Shown: positions 26,401 to 33,513 of the stretch, one piece after another
How positions within the stretch are numbered: position 1 is the first letter of the stretch
How the letters are laid out: each line of letters starts with the position of its first letter
Origin: Fragum whitleyi
Lineage: Eukaryota > Mollusca > Bivalvia > Cardiida > Cardiidae
Length of the DNA stretch: 64,000 nucleotides
Direction of reading: 5' to 3'
NCBI GenBank assembly: GCA_948146395.1
Contig: OX411559.1
Coordinates: 33,110,715 to 33,174,714, forward strand
Position numbers and translations under genes: made by a program
The notes under the pieces: generated by a model
The model's input: only the letters and a program-made list of their open reading frames with translations
What the model was told of the DNA's origin: nothing
The model's database searches: none

Positions 26401-29400
26401 TTATCCCAGCAACCCAAAAACCTAATCTTGGGTTCAAAATGGTTTCCACGGATTGGCATTAACTTCTTTCAGTGCTCTCAATAAGGGCTGAAATCAGGGA
26501 TTTATGTAATTCCATGTTGGAATTTCATGATTTTTTTTTACGAAGTAAGGAATCCCCCCCCCCCCCCCCCAACACACCTTCCTTTTCTTGCACACTTTTT
26601 AAAAGTTTAAAAATTAGTTTAATTTTTTATCCCAAATACCATCATTCTGGTTACTTCTTTAAGAATAAACAACTTCCAAGCATTAAGACTTCTAGCTTTA
26701 ACTTGAAGCTGTAGGTACAAGCTTTGGTTGCACTGTCACCTTTTATTAGATCTTCATTAGATCTAAATAAATTATGGAAACTTAACATTAGGACTGTGGA
26801 GTTTCTATTTAGAATCGGTCTTCAGATGTATCTTGTGCGATGGCCCTAGGAAATTTGGCTTACTCAAATTTTAGTTACGATGTTTTGGTATCAGGTGATT
26901 TTACGGACATAAATGCAGCTTTATTTTTCTCGCCCTGTCGTTCCAAGGGTCAAACGTTCTAGGTAGTGTGTAATCAAATGTACTGGCAGTTTTATGTAAA
27001 CTCTCGCTGAATTATTTGAATAACATAAAACAAAAAAAAATTACGTCATTGGGATTTTCCCGTGTTACCCGAAAAAACCATATATAAACAAGGACAGTTG
27101 ATTGACTTTTCGGAAATGTTTGCCGGTAGCGTCTTTTTTCATTAGGATAATTTATCCGTAGATCTGTTCTAAGAATTTTAGAAAGTGATATTTCGAAATT
27201 TTAAAGGTCAGGGCTGTATGAATTACGTTTGATCTGATGAATATCCCCCTGGTTTGAATTCTGTTTGTTTCAAAAGGCCATGCAACGGACCCTCGAGATC
27301 TGTATCCGACAAAGACAGGTAATGACAGAAGCGGGAATGGCGCGACAAGATTGTGTAATCAAAGACTGGTTGTTAAGCGACAGTCTATTGAGCCTCACGT
27401 TACACATGACTTGTTTTGGTCAGCTGTAATATGTATGCTTGTGTTGATAAAAAAATTTTTGCACACGTGGACTTTCTTTGAATACTTTATACGTTATATA
27501 CAACGCCTGTGGTCAAATTACAGGTCATTTTCCTTGAATCTCGGGGATTTTTTTTTACGCCCAGGTCTGATTTTCCAGACGTTTTTTCTGAAATTCTGGT
27601 CGTATATAAATCGGCAACTGCTTATTGAGAGCACTGTTTTATTGGTGGGTAGTCTATCAGACTCTCATGCTCATATTGAATCAAGGAGTCCAAGCTCAAA
27701 GAAAAGTGTCCAAACTTTCAAAAAGGAGGAAACATTGTGGGAAAAAAAGAAATTGCTTGTAACAAGCAATTTCTTCTTTTCCACAAGATTCTCTTCCGAA
27801 ATAAGATGGTTTTCTTTCAAAATACTACGAGATGCAAACAAATGAAGTATTCATCAATTTTTGTTGTGAAACATTCTAGTTACGGCAAGAGTTGAAAAGA
27901 TAAAAGCTCTGATCATTAATTTTGTTTTCAAAATATTCACATAGGGTTGATACTTGATCATCCGTGCATTGATAGGTGAAGCAAAAATTCCAAGGTTTTT
28001 GATAGAGCCCAAGAGCTCATTACTAGGGTTATCCTTTGCTTTGTGATGTAACTTTCTACTTGTCAAAAACTGACTTAGACCTTCAGATAGTAGACCCATA
28101 ATAATTCCACATTGTTTCGGAAGTAATAAACTTAAACAATGTTAACCAAGGTTTCCTAATGATTTTATTAGGAACCCACGGTAAACATTGTGAAAGATCA
28201 TGAGTTCCAAAACATTGCAGAACTATTACGGGTCCACTACCTTAAACAGAGATTTATATCATTGTTAAACACTTACAGCTTGCAATATTAACCTGGATAC
28301 TCGGAGATAAACCAACCCCGATCAGATGCAGTTTAACCTTTACACATTTCTCAAACCATTCTCTAGCCAAGTTTTAAAATTTGTGGTCATGGGGTATAAC
28401 TCGTTTCTTTGTCAACAGTTTCAGTTACTCTAATAATTTTTAGTAAAGATTTTTTCCCCCTCGTTCTTTTAACCCTTCCGCTGTTGGTTTTATTAACAAA
28501 GCTTTGGTAGACAGTAATGACTAGGATCAGTCCACACAGATATGCAGTCTGATCTTAGTCTACTCTGCAGCATATGTAATCATGTGGTCAAAAGTAAGCC
28601 TAGCTGGTTGAAAAGTTCCAAAAATTAAAATTATTTTTTAAACTAAATTTCAGTTCTACAGGTGGAGGGGTAATAATTCTTATTTTTGGAAGAAAATTTT
28701 TTTAGGAAGAAAATTTATATTTGGAAGAAATTTTATTTTTGGAGGATTTTTTTTTATTAAAAAAATAGACTCTAAGTACTTGCCCCTGAACCCACAAATC
28801 CTCCATGACCAAATTACTGCAAACAATTTGAAAGCACCTTATTTCAAAAAATTATAGACACTTCAAACTATTTTCTAATAGCCACCAAACTGTTGGTAGG
28901 CATGCAATTCACATCCAAAATAGAATGGATGAGATTCAAAGCAGTGGACCCGTTAAAGTTCCGCAATGTTTCGAAAGTCACAAGCTTTAGCAGTGTTAAT
29001 CAAGGTTTCCTAATGATTTCATTAGGAAACCTCAGTTAACACTGAAAAAGATCAAGAGTTCCGAAATATTGCGTAACTTTTACGGGACCATTACCTTAAA
29101 AAGCTCAGTGTTATAAAGCTATAAGGGCCTATTCAGGAATTTATAGCCTCTTTCCCACTGGACATTCAAAATATTTTAAGCCAATCATTTTACAATATCA
29201 CAACAGCTGACACTCACCGGCCGGTCTCTAGAGTGCTTTTTTTCTTTGGTCTTACGTCGGCTGCGCCTGTCCTTCCGCTCATGACGACGGCTGCTATAGC
29301 TCCGTCTGCGCCGCCTGGAATGGTGTGTTCGGGAATGATCACTACTGTGTCTATGGTAACTGCTGTTGTTATTGTTGCCATGTCGACTTCGTCGACTGTC

Positions 29401-32400
29401 TAAACTGGAGGATCTGTCCCTGTTCAAATAATAAAAATTACATTTACTTTTGATTTACAGTGCCAAGATATCATTAGAATGTAACATGTCAACAAAATAG
29501 GTCACCATCACACACTTAGTTGAATGAAAAAAATTTGATCAGTCAATCTATTTCTTAACCCTTGTCATGCTGAACCCAGAATATTCCTGCTTTGACAGGA
29601 GGTATAGACAAATATCAGCCTGCAGTCTGATCTTAGTTCATACGACCTGATTTCAATTTTAAACTAGAAAGGTGTAAAACAATAGTTTTCCGAAATCAAT
29701 ACTCACTCACATTTTGTAACTTCCAGTGCTTTTAGCACTTTGATTTTACATTTATTTTGAAAAGTTTTTTATACAGCATGACAAGGGTTAATTGCCAGCT
29801 GCAATTCAGTGTTCCAGTGCTAATGAAATCTGGTAGTAAAAGAAACAAGAGTTGTAGTTCAGGTGTATTGCACTTCTCCTCCATGAGATCTATCCACCCA
29901 TAAAGATTCAAGTTGATAGCTATTATACTTAAGAAGATATGCTCCAGACATAATCTAAGTATCAAAAATAACAAAGGGCAATAACTCCAAAATTATGCAA
30001 GCAAGAGTTGTAGTTCTTATACACTGCACTTCTCCTCCGTGAGATCTATACACCCATAAAGTTTCAAGTTGATAGCTATTATACTTTAGGAGATATGCTC
30101 CAGACATAATCTAAGTATCAAAAATAACAAAGGGCAATAACTCCAAAATTATGCAAGCAAGAGTTGTAGTTCTTGTGCACTGCACTTCTCCTCAATAAGA
30201 TCTATCCACCCATAAAGTTTCAAGTTGATAGCTATTATACTTTAGGAGATATTCTCTGTGGTCAGATTGCAAGGACTCAAATAAGGTGTTATCTTATACA
30301 GCTAACATAAAGGTAAAATACATTAAACCCCCTTTTTGCATGACATATTTTTAGACGCTAATTTCAAATAGTTTATGGTAAAGGGCATCTGATTTGCTAC
30401 TGAAATGTGAAATTTCATCAAATTCTGGGCTAGGAGAAATGAAAGAATAACTGTATTTTACACGCTAGCGTAAAGGTACTAAAGGTAACAAACATTTAGC
30501 CCCCTTTTCCATGATATATATTTTTTTATGTTAATTTCAAATTGTTTATAGTAAAGGGCATCTGATTTGCTACTCAAATATGAAATTTCACTAAATTCTG
30601 ACTGTTAGACTACGAGAAATTTGGGAAAAACTGTTTTTTGCCCTAAGTCCCCTTTTCCCGTGAGAGGACTCAAATCCAAAAACCGTCGCAGATGCATCAT
30701 CACTATATCATAGGGAGTTCACATGGTAAGTTTCATTTGAATTGGCCCAAGGGTTATGGAGAAATAGGTGGGGACGGACGGACAGACAGAAGGGATTACG
30801 GACAGAAGGATGGACGGACAGACAAAGCGGCAGCTATATGCTCTCCCTTTGGGGAGCATAAAAATCACCATACTATAAATGACATGTGTCCCTTCCAATG
30901 AAATATAGAAGGATGCTTGTAAAGATTGGGGGTACCAGCTTCAATTTTGTGTTAAATCACCCCCACTACAGGTTTTGTTTTGTTACATTGAATGAAGTTT
31001 AATAATTTTCAGTCATACTATGATGCCTGCAGCTCTTTACAATGGATTCCTGGTATCTCTTGCACAATTAGTGCTATAACAGGGATGTGGAATTCCCATG
31101 CCCGACTTGTCCGACACAGGCTATTTCACTTGTCCACGAACAAGTACTTTTTTCTAGGTAACTTGTCCGTGGACAAGTAAATACTAAAGCAAATCTTGAT
31201 AAAGTTCTTAAAAGATCTTGGAGAAAAAGACATCCTATTGTTTGTATCAAATGGGAGAAAACATTGTCTTTAATGAAGAAAAAGCTGGGTTACAGCATTT
31301 TCTTCATTAAAAACAATGTTCTTTCCCAATATTTATCAATTCATTTTTATGGGCAAGTTTATTTTGATCCTGAACAAGTTGGAAATCGATTTTTACTTGT
31401 CTGTCCATGGACAAGTAGGGAAAAGTAGTATTTCCACACCCCTGGCAATTACATCATTTCCTAGCCTCCATTTGATATCCAACTTAGGTTTACGGTTACT
31501 ATTATGAACCCATTGGTAGGAGACAATTGTCCGAAATATTTATGTACTGCAACATATGACAGAACTCATTACACCCAATTATTGAAGATTACGCTGCTTG
31601 TGCTCTAAAAGACTATGGCAGCAGGGTTTAGGGAATCCTGCATTCTTGCCAAGGTTTTCCAAGCATGTGAATAATATCCCCAGGGTCAGAAAAAAGAGGG
31701 AATATTTTATGACCCTATTCACCCTAATGGGTCATACTTACAATCTAGTAGTGTTGGGCAATCTGTTTCAAATCACAATTAATAATCCATTTTTAGTTTA
31801 GTTTAGAGTAAATCAACTAATGATCAAATTATTGTGCAATCGTTTTCTTAAAAATTAATACAGCACTCACAGTATCATACTTTGAAGAATAGAACGTAAA
31901 AGTTTAGTTAAAATACATGACCGAGAGACTCTTTCTACCAACCTCATGGCTCAGCATGAAACAATTGTAACTGCCTATAAAAATATAGGCAGTTACAACT
32001 GTTTCACACTGAGCCATCTAACTGATATCTGTTTTGAAAACAATATGTAATGGCTATTATTTATGTGTTAAGAACTGATAAATCACAAGTTTATGAAATT
32101 TGTTAGTCGATTATCACAATCAAAAGCCCAAACCAACTAATTATGAGTTATAATCGATTAATCTGCCCATCACTAAAATCTAGCTTAGCTACTAAAGTTG
32201 TAGGACAGAGGGAGAATCATCCCAATGAATGGTTTTAAATAACTTGGAAGTCAGACCAACTGTAATTTCTAAGAGACAATGGTGCTAAAAGGGGCCTGAG
32301 CATATCAATCAATCTTCAGGGCTGTGGAATTCCCATGCCCTATTTGTCCGATACAGGTTTTTCTACCTGCGGACAAGTACATTTTTCTATGCCACTTGTC

Positions 32401-32814
32401 TGTGGACAAGAAAATTGAGGACAAATCTTGGAATGGTTCTTAATAAAGGTAAGGGAATGATAAGCAAAATGTTTGTATCAAAGGGAAGAAAACATTGTCT
32501 TCGATGAAGAAAGTGCAGGATAAAAGCATTTTCATCATTAAAAACAATGTTTTCTCAATATTTACCATTCTATCTTTTTTTTGCGGACAAGTTCATTTTT
32601 ATCCTGGACAAGTGAAAAATTGACTTTAACTTGTCTATGGAAAAAATGAAGAAAATCTGCACATTTTCACACCCCTGTAATCTTGTAGTTACCTGCGAGA
32701 TCTGTCCCTACTCCTGTCATGTTCAATTCTGCGTTTCTTCCTCTGTCTACAGTAGCTGTCATCACTGTTTGAGGAATCACGGCTGTATGACCGATGTCTA
32801 TGGGATCTTGGCAT
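5345..32814 (-). CDS. CLK: LAMMER/CLK-type dual-specificity protein kinase gene, 5' six coding exons (3' part off the left edge)
   Basis: Six minus-strand exons (32693-32814, 29218-29419, 12397-12490, 11327-11393, 7094-7210, 5345-5435) join in consistent phase to 231 codons with no stop. Residues 1 to about 108 are rich in Arg/Ser, as in CLK N-termini. Residues 122-140 carry the pre-kinase signature [19 protein letters not shown]. The glycine loop GEGTFGKV is at 147-154, the VALK lysine at 170 and the alpha-C glutamate at 185 in YREAAYLEI, the same 15-residue spacing as in human CLK1. The last visible exon has MLDWF, YHGHMC and LGLSVFDFL, all CLK hallmarks. CLKs are nuclear kinases that phosphorylate SR splicing factors. 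The catalytic HTDLKPEN loop and the EHLAMMER motif are not visible and must lie left of position 1. Introns are large and filled with repeats. The paralogue (CLK1/2/3/4-like, or the single invertebrate form) cannot be assigned. Confidence 0.93.
5684..5826. repeat. Palindromic foldback element, copy 2
   Basis: Arms begin gccctgcattcaggatga and end aaatgcagagc, with inner gcaaat/atttgc pairs around 'catgcaatgcatg'. It is related to 3300-3450. Confidence 0.65.
6079..6928. mobile_element. 850-bp TIR element, TGGCTYAG family, full-size copy
   Basis: Ends TGGCTTAGCGTGAAAC / GTTTCCGTCTGAGCCA are flanked by a perfect TCTA duplication (6075-6078, 6929-6932), within pearl-like element C1. It has no coding frame. 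It includes a 157-bp palindrome at 6211-6367. Short palindromes with the same ends occur at 14253, 31947 and 35304. Confidence 0.75.
6211..6367. repeat. Long palindrome inside the TGGCTYAG element
   Basis: ATAATCGTTTGTTT...GTAAGATCGAT pairs with ATCGATCTTAC...AAACAAACGATTAT, centred on cactagtggcagagccacgagtg near 6286. Confidence 0.8.
7094..7210 (-). CDS. CLK: CLK exon 6, catalytic lysine and alpha-C helix
   Basis: A 117-nt exon lies between acceptor ctatttcag and donor AA/GTAAGT. It encodes [20 protein letters not shown] followed by [22 protein letters not shown] holds the ATP-anchoring lysine (residue 170). Glu185 of YLEI is the alpha-C partner. [10 protein letters not shown] is the CLK version of this segment (CLK1 has KNVDRYCEAA). 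Confidence 0.94.
7291..7643 (+). mobile_element. Pearl-like element D1 (GAGCACC type) with doubled 5' end
   Basis: Two successive 5' starts occur: ACGAGCACCAGCCTATGGGTGCC (7291) and ACAAGAGCACCGCCTACAGGTGCC (7359), each a hairpin. One core unit with 'gtgccaagtttcaagagaac' follows, then a gacaacgacaatgaca tract and ACTGAGCTAAAAA. Confidence 0.65.
7738..8096. mobile_element. CAGGGGTGTGGAA MITE, copy 1 (359 bp)
   Basis: Ends CAGGGGTGTGGAATTCC and TTTATCCACACCCTTG. Inside are acaagt/acttgt inverted motifs ('cttgtccgtggacaagta') and a central hairpin AAAATGCTGAGCTCCAGCATTTT. Further copies lie at 23440, 31080 and 32317. Confidence 0.75.
8152..8272 (+). mobile_element. Pearl-like A-type 3' fragment
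   Basis: 'tgtggcccctagagtgtaaa' and the terminal hairpin agctcatcatgagc...gttcaggtgaactaaa match the 3' end of A1. Confidence 0.55.
8280..9180. other. AT-rich intron DNA, nothing identified
   Basis: CLK intron between exons 5 and 6; no open frame or repeat recognised on either strand. Confidence 0.6.
9183..10465 (+). mobile_element. Pearl-like element A2 (A ends, different core)
   Basis: It starts ACAAGAGGACCAAGATGGTC and ends with the same 3' hairpin as A1 (GAGCACTTCGTGCTCAGGTGAGCTAAAAA). The core is unrelated: about five units of about 172 bp around 'gggtcttgatatgaacaaac', 'gatgatgctacataccaaat' and 'aaagctgtctgccttctggt'. A (GACGCAC/GACGGAC)n tract lies at about 10350-10410. Confidence 0.8.
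10925..11250 (-). mobile_element. tRNA-derived SINE with A-box head
   Basis: On the minus strand the head reads TTAGCTCAGTTGTTAGAGCA, a typical tRNA 5' half, followed by a body with 'agacattaaaccgaggtcct' and 'gtaatggtagtactggtgcg'. It lies in a CLK intron. Confidence 0.65.
11327..11393 (-). CDS. CLK: CLK exon 5, glycine-rich ATP loop
   Basis: A 67-nt exon lies between acceptor ttattgtag and donor AA/GTAAGT. It encodes [20 protein letters not shown] plus KK-type lysines. GEGTFGKV is the P-loop of the kinase N-lobe, very close to the (V/S)TLGEG(T/A)FGKV form seen in CLK and fly Doa. The two trailing A bases pair with T of the next exon to give Asn162. Confidence 0.93.
12397..12490 (-). CDS. 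CLK: CLK exon 4, pre-kinase region
   Basis: This 94-nt exon encodes 31 codons plus T, from [10 protein letters not shown] to [20 protein letters not shown]. The T joins AT of the next exon to give the conserved Tyr140 of the ARYE motif. The donor is AGAT/GTACTT. The acceptor is cgaacag with almost no pyrimidine tract, and an in-frame TGA 15 nt upstream rules out a longer exon. The DD-x-D/E-GHLIY motif is characteristic of the LAMMER family. Confidence 0.85.
12500..12700. repeat. Degenerate CGATTGT-rich tract beside CLK exon 4
   Basis: Many near copies of cgattgt/gattgtt/cgtttgt occur within 200 bp, directly upstream of the exon on its own strand. They occupy the place of the usual pyrimidine tract. 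Confidence 0.5.
13306..13564 (-). mobile_element. tRNA-derived SINE, 259 bp, with perfect 14-bp target duplication
   Basis: CTGGCAATCATTGA flanks it at 13292-13305 and 13565-13578. On the minus strand it begins GGTTAGGCATAAGACTTTCA and has B box GGTTCGATCC. It ends GCGGCGTTAAACCCATTC then (AAAC)n. The body resembles molluscan V-SINEs (RUDI-like); this assignment is from memory. The head is truncated inside the tRNA part. Confidence 0.85.
14060..14335. repeat. Dispersed repeat unit, copy 1
   Basis: 'aaagcccatacgcacaaaat', 'atgcaccttttcccctatca' and 'gataatagcttacgcggatt' match 49150-49400 in the same order, both ending in a ctgagcca hairpin. Family unknown. Confidence 0.6.
14253..14321. mobile_element. 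TGGCTYAG short palindrome, copy
   Basis: TGGCTAAGCC...AACTGCCTATATGTTAAC...GTTTAGCACTGAGCCA, a near-complete foldback. Confidence 0.7.
14340..14607 (+). mobile_element. Pearl-like D-type element, 5' truncated
   Basis: It shares with 7359-7643 'ggggcataatttgcacaaaa', 'gtgtgccaagtttcaagtga' and 'cactagaaccagagatataa', then gcacgacgacgacgacagcg and GCCGAGCTAATAA. Confidence 0.65.
14648..14722. repeat. Palindrome, CATTGGAATCGTCT family, copy 1
   Basis: aaccctacattgtgggtact..cattggaatcgtct pairs with agatgattccaatg..agtaaccacaacataggg. Relatives occur at 20050-20120, 20795-20870 and 33405-33500. Confidence 0.75.
15519..15684. repeat. Palindrome, GTAGTGGACCC family, copy 1
   Basis: The arms are complementary over nearly the full 160 bp, centred on 'ggtttcctaatacaatcataaggaaacc' near 15600. 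Other copies are at 28095 and 28938. Confidence 0.75.
15690..16510. other. AT-rich intron DNA, nothing identified
   Basis: CLK intron sequence without recognised genes. It lies just downstream (in gene sense) of the alternative-exon candidate. Confidence 0.55.
16524..16703 (-). CDS. Candidate alternative first coding exon of the CLK gene
   Basis: In the large intron between the RS exon and exon 4 there is a minus-strand open stretch of 60 codons. It begins at an in-frame ATG with a purine at -3 (16703) and ends at a donor-like CAG/GTATAA. It begins [20 protein letters not shown] and is rich in charged and polar residues ([16 protein letters not shown]). It ends in phase 0, exactly the phase exon 4 needs, so splicing would give a kinase with a short non-RS N-terminus. 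An in-frame TGA lies upstream of the ATG. The function of this segment is unknown. It could also be chance, or an exon of another transcript. Confidence 0.45.
17751..17916 (+). mobile_element. Short pearl-like element C2 (ATGCCCCC type)
   Basis: ACAAGAGCTGTCACTGTAAG, hairpin TGTCA..TGACA, then ATGCCCCCGA. One short core, a (GACG/GACA)n tract, then TCGGGGGCATAATAA. It shows the minimal complete plan. Confidence 0.7.
18241..18500. repeat. Tandem repeat, 118-bp unit, about 2.2 copies
   Basis: 'acattataaacaggagcttg' and 'gaagttcgacatgtataaag' recur at 118-bp spacing. Confidence 0.85.
18990..19210. mobile_element. piggyBac-like MITE, CCCTTT type, 221 bp
   Basis: TTAA (18986-18989) CCCTTTGCTGTTTAATCC ... 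CAGGAAAGGG TTAA (19211-19214). Neighbouring tandem units read tattcTTAAacagagg without the insert, so the ends and the TTAA duplication are proved by in-window empty sites. It contains the AAATTGC hairpin at 19049-19101. Confidence 0.9.
19049..19101. repeat. AAGAAATTGC hairpin, copy 1
   Basis: ttgtgaaaaaagaagaaatt-gct pairs with agc-aatttcttttttttccaca. Similar hairpins are at 27733-27790, 35255-35296 (weak) and 55443-55502. Confidence 0.7.
19790..20012 (-). mobile_element. tRNA-SINE copy
   Basis: 'gcacctaacaatggattcct', 'ccagctgctatcccacctt' and 'aacccattggtgggagacaa' give the SINE body; the tRNA head is cut after 'gccgctgggg'. Confidence 0.65.
20795..20870. repeat. Palindrome, CATTGGAATCGTCT family, copy
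   Basis: atcctatgttgttgaaactc-aatagaatcgtctcaat pairs with gagacgattctaatgag-tgtttacaacataggat. Confidence 0.75.
20991..21378. repeat. Tandem duplication, about 187-bp unit, two copies
   Basis: 'agtaaagggtacagaaattt', 'ctctctgagagtgagggaga' and 'acatactcggtgtgttggaa' are all repeated. The second copy ends at the MITE. Confidence 0.85.
21378..22705. mobile_element. piggyBac-like MITE split by a pearl-like element
   Basis: TTAA CCCTTGTCATGCTGA on the left; after the pearl-like insert the MITE body resumes (agtgctgaaagctc) and ends 'gataagcatgacaaggg' at about 22705. The right TTAA has decayed to TAAA. Confidence 0.75.
21393..22483 (+). mobile_element. Pearl-like element E1 (TATGCCGCC type)
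   Basis: It starts ACAAGAGTGCCATCGTCACA then ATATGCCGCC. About six units of about 160 bp follow ('gaccaagtttcaagaagatc', 'cttccttcatgcacatctac', 'aggggcataactcaggcaaa'). Then come a (GGAC)n tract at 22376-22436 and GCCTCCGGCGGCGTATAATAA. It is nested in the MITE at 21378. Confidence 0.8.
22850..22990 (-). mobile_element. Possible SINE remnant
   Basis: The minus strand shows a B-box-like TTGGTTTGATCCCAAACT after 'gagttagggtact'. The rest is not clearly alignable. Confidence 0.3.
23440..23756. mobile_element. CAGGGGTGTGGAA MITE, copy 2 (left end decayed)
   Basis: 'cacttgtccttggacaagta', hairpin 'aaatgctggagtccagcatttt', and right end GTATTCCACATCCCTG. Confidence 0.65.
23999..24062. repeat. 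(CTTT)n microsatellite
   Basis: Imperfect ctttctttc repeats over about 60 bp. Confidence 0.9.
24070..25040. other. AT-rich intron DNA, nothing identified
   Basis: No coherent coding frame, palindrome or tandem unit seen. Confidence 0.55.
25049..26330. mobile_element. TA-flanked mariner-like non-autonomous element, 1282 bp
   Basis: CAGTCAAAACTGTCAATAGC starts after TA (25047-25048). The right end CAGTTTTGACTG is followed by TA (26331-26332). Subterminal GGCCGC motifs occur at both ends ('ggcagttggccgcttaacgg', 'ggcagtttggccgctattct'). CAGT ends plus TA duplication fit Tc1/mariner. No transposase frame is visible. The interior is richer in GC and CpG than its surroundings. Confidence 0.8.
26470..27636. 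mobile_element. CAGTGCTCTCAA element, copy 1 (1167 bp)
   Basis: It starts CAGTGCTCTCAATAAGGGC and ends CTTATTGAGAGCACTG. It shares with 33589-34866 'ggagtttctattt', 'tcaaattttagttacgatgt', 'gcgatctgta/gagatctgta' and 'agagactggttgtta'. The superfamily is uncertain. It has a poly-C tract near 26555 and no convincing coding frame. Confidence 0.75.
27733..27790. repeat. AAGAAATTGC hairpin, copy 2
   Basis: cattgtgggaaaaaaagaaa-ttgcttg pairs with caagcaatttcttcttttccacaa. Confidence 0.7.
28095..28256. repeat. Palindrome, GTAGTGGACCC family, copy 2
   Basis: Arms 'ttccacattgtttcggaagt' and 'aacattgcagaactattacg'; centre 'ggtttcctaatgattttattaggaaccc'; end gggtccactacc. Confidence 0.75.
28938..29097. 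repeat. Palindrome, GTAGTGGACCC family, copy 3
   Basis: It starts gcagtggacccgttaaagtt and ends aacttttacgggaccattac; the centre ggtttcctaatg/cattaggaaacc is near perfect. It lies 120 bp from CLK exon 3. Confidence 0.8.
29218..29419 (-). CDS. CLK: CLK exon 3, RS domain
   Basis: Acceptor tttgaacag and donor CCG/GTGAGT bound a 202-nt exon (1 nt plus 67 codons, ending in phase 0). The product is almost wholly Ser, Arg, His and Lys, with runs such as [20 protein letters not shown] and a basic [12 protein letters not shown] end. This is the low-complexity RS domain that targets CLKs to nuclear speckles and to SR proteins. The middle holds an Asn run (GNNNNSS). The phase fits the preceding AG overhang and the phase-0 start of the exon at 12490. 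Confidence 0.9.
29559..29787. mobile_element. piggyBac-like MITE, intact copy
   Basis: TTAA CCCTTGTCATGCTGAACC ... ATACAGCATGACAAGGG TTAA (29788-29791), 229 bp, in the CLK intron next to exon 3. Confidence 0.85.
29845..30867 (+). mobile_element. Pearl-like element F1 (GGGGAGC type)
   Basis: It starts ACAAGAGTTGTAGTTC. Three units of about 158 bp ('cacccataaagtttcaagtt', 'gatagctattatacttta') are followed by a second core type from about 30300 ('aagggcatctgatttgctac' repeated twice). It then has ggacggacggacagacagaa and hairpin GCTCTCCCTTTGGGGAGC-ATAAAAA. Confidence 0.75.
30970..31560 (-). mobile_element. tRNA-SINE copy split by a MITE
   Basis: SINE body 'acaatggattcctggtatct' before 31080 continues as 'acatcatttcctagcctcca' and 'gaacccattggtaggagaca' after 31444. 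Confidence 0.7.
31080..31444. mobile_element. CAGGGGTGTGGAA MITE, copy 3, inside a SINE
   Basis: CAGGGATGTGGAATTCCCAT ... GTATTTCCACACCCCTG, 365 bp. The SINE halves on both sides fix its borders. Flanks gctataa/gcaatta may be a decayed target duplication. Confidence 0.85.
31749..32175. mobile_element. hAT-like MITE, 427 bp, with 8-bp target duplication
   Basis: Ends TAGTGTTGGGCAATC and TGCCCATCACTA; flanks CAATCTAG / AAATCTAG (7 of 8 match). TAGTG ends with 8-bp duplication fit hAT. A TGGCTCAG palindrome is nested at 31947-32016. A related inverted copy is at about 35368-35575. Confidence 0.8.
31947..32016. mobile_element. TGGCTYAG short palindrome nested in the hAT-like MITE
   Basis: TGGCTCAGCATGAAACAATT-GTAACTGCCTATA pairs with TATAGGCAGTTAC-AACTGTTTCACACTGAGCCA, a 70-bp foldback. 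Confidence 0.85.
32317..32677. mobile_element. CAGGGGTGTGGAA MITE, copy 4, beside CLK exon 2
   Basis: CAGGGCTGTGGAATTCCCAT ... CATTTTCACACCCCTG, 361 bp. It ends 15 bp from the exon border and 9 bp from the donor hexamer. Confidence 0.8.
32693..32814 (-). CDS. CLK: CLK exon with start codon (Arg/Ser-rich N-terminus)
   Basis: On the minus strand an acceptor (attttcag) is followed directly by ATG CCA AGA TCC. The exon encodes 40 codons plus 2 nt: [20 protein letters not shown] and then a basic stretch ending [10 protein letters not shown]. The donor is AG/GTAACT. The leftover AG joins the first G of the next exon to give Arg41. ATG sits right at the exon start, so a non-coding 5' exon must exist further right; I could not identify it. 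Repeats crowd this exon on both sides: a MITE ends at 32677 and a pearl-like element begins near 32850. Confidence 0.88.
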
Positions 32815-32849
32815 CTGAAAATATCAAAATGACACATAGATACAGAACA

Positions 32850-33241
32850 AACGAGAGCTGTCGCCCCCCTAGGGCTGACGAGAATACCCCCACACCGCCA
32901 CAAAGGCTTTTCTATTAACGAGTGGAATTTGAAGGGGCATTTTATGACCCCTTTTTAAGAGTTTTGCAATTTTAAATTTTGACTACTCTCTCCCCCCTCC
33001 TTAAAATGTTCAAAGTGGCATTTATAACTCTGAAAATAATGACTGGATCAAGATGAAAAATGCAGGTGCACAAATTCATATGATGGAAAACAACCTTATA
33101 AAATTTCGGCAAAAATTGGTCCAAAACTGTGGGAGGAGAAGAGGACACAAAATTATGTCTACGTACAGATTGACGGACAAACAGACAACCTGAATTCAGT
33201 ATACCCCTGGCCCCCCATAACTTCATTGTGGGAAGTATAAT
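32850..33241 (+). mobile_element. Pearl-like element G1 (ATACCCCC type)
   Basis: ACGAGAGCTGTCGCCCCCCT-AGGGCTGAC hairpin, then AATACCCCCACA; short core 'aaatttcggcaaaaattggt'; gacggacaaacagacaacct; 3' region 'tatacccctggccccccat' to ggaagtataatg. It lies 35 bp upstream of CLK exon 2 on the coding strand. Confidence 0.6.
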
Positions 33242-33513
33242 GATCAAGGGAAAATGATTGACAGAGGCCCAGACACCCATGGTCCCTGTATTTTGGGCCT
33301 GGCCCCTGGATTTTAAAAGAAAATTCCTAAACTCTAAATGCTTGCAGTCTGGGCCCCTTTAGATGTAAAAATTGCTGGGTTCTGAAGTTTCGATTCAATT
33401 ATTTCAATACTGCTCGAGTGATTCCTGTTTTGTGGGCACTCGTTGGAATCACTTCAAGGAGATAATCCAGATGAGCACCCACAATTTCAACATAGGTTTT
33501 ATTGAGAATTTAA

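Noticed and set aside
27351..27845. 164-codon plus-strand open frame
   Set aside because: It crosses the end of the CAGTGCTCTCAA element and a hairpin; the copy at 33589 does not preserve it.
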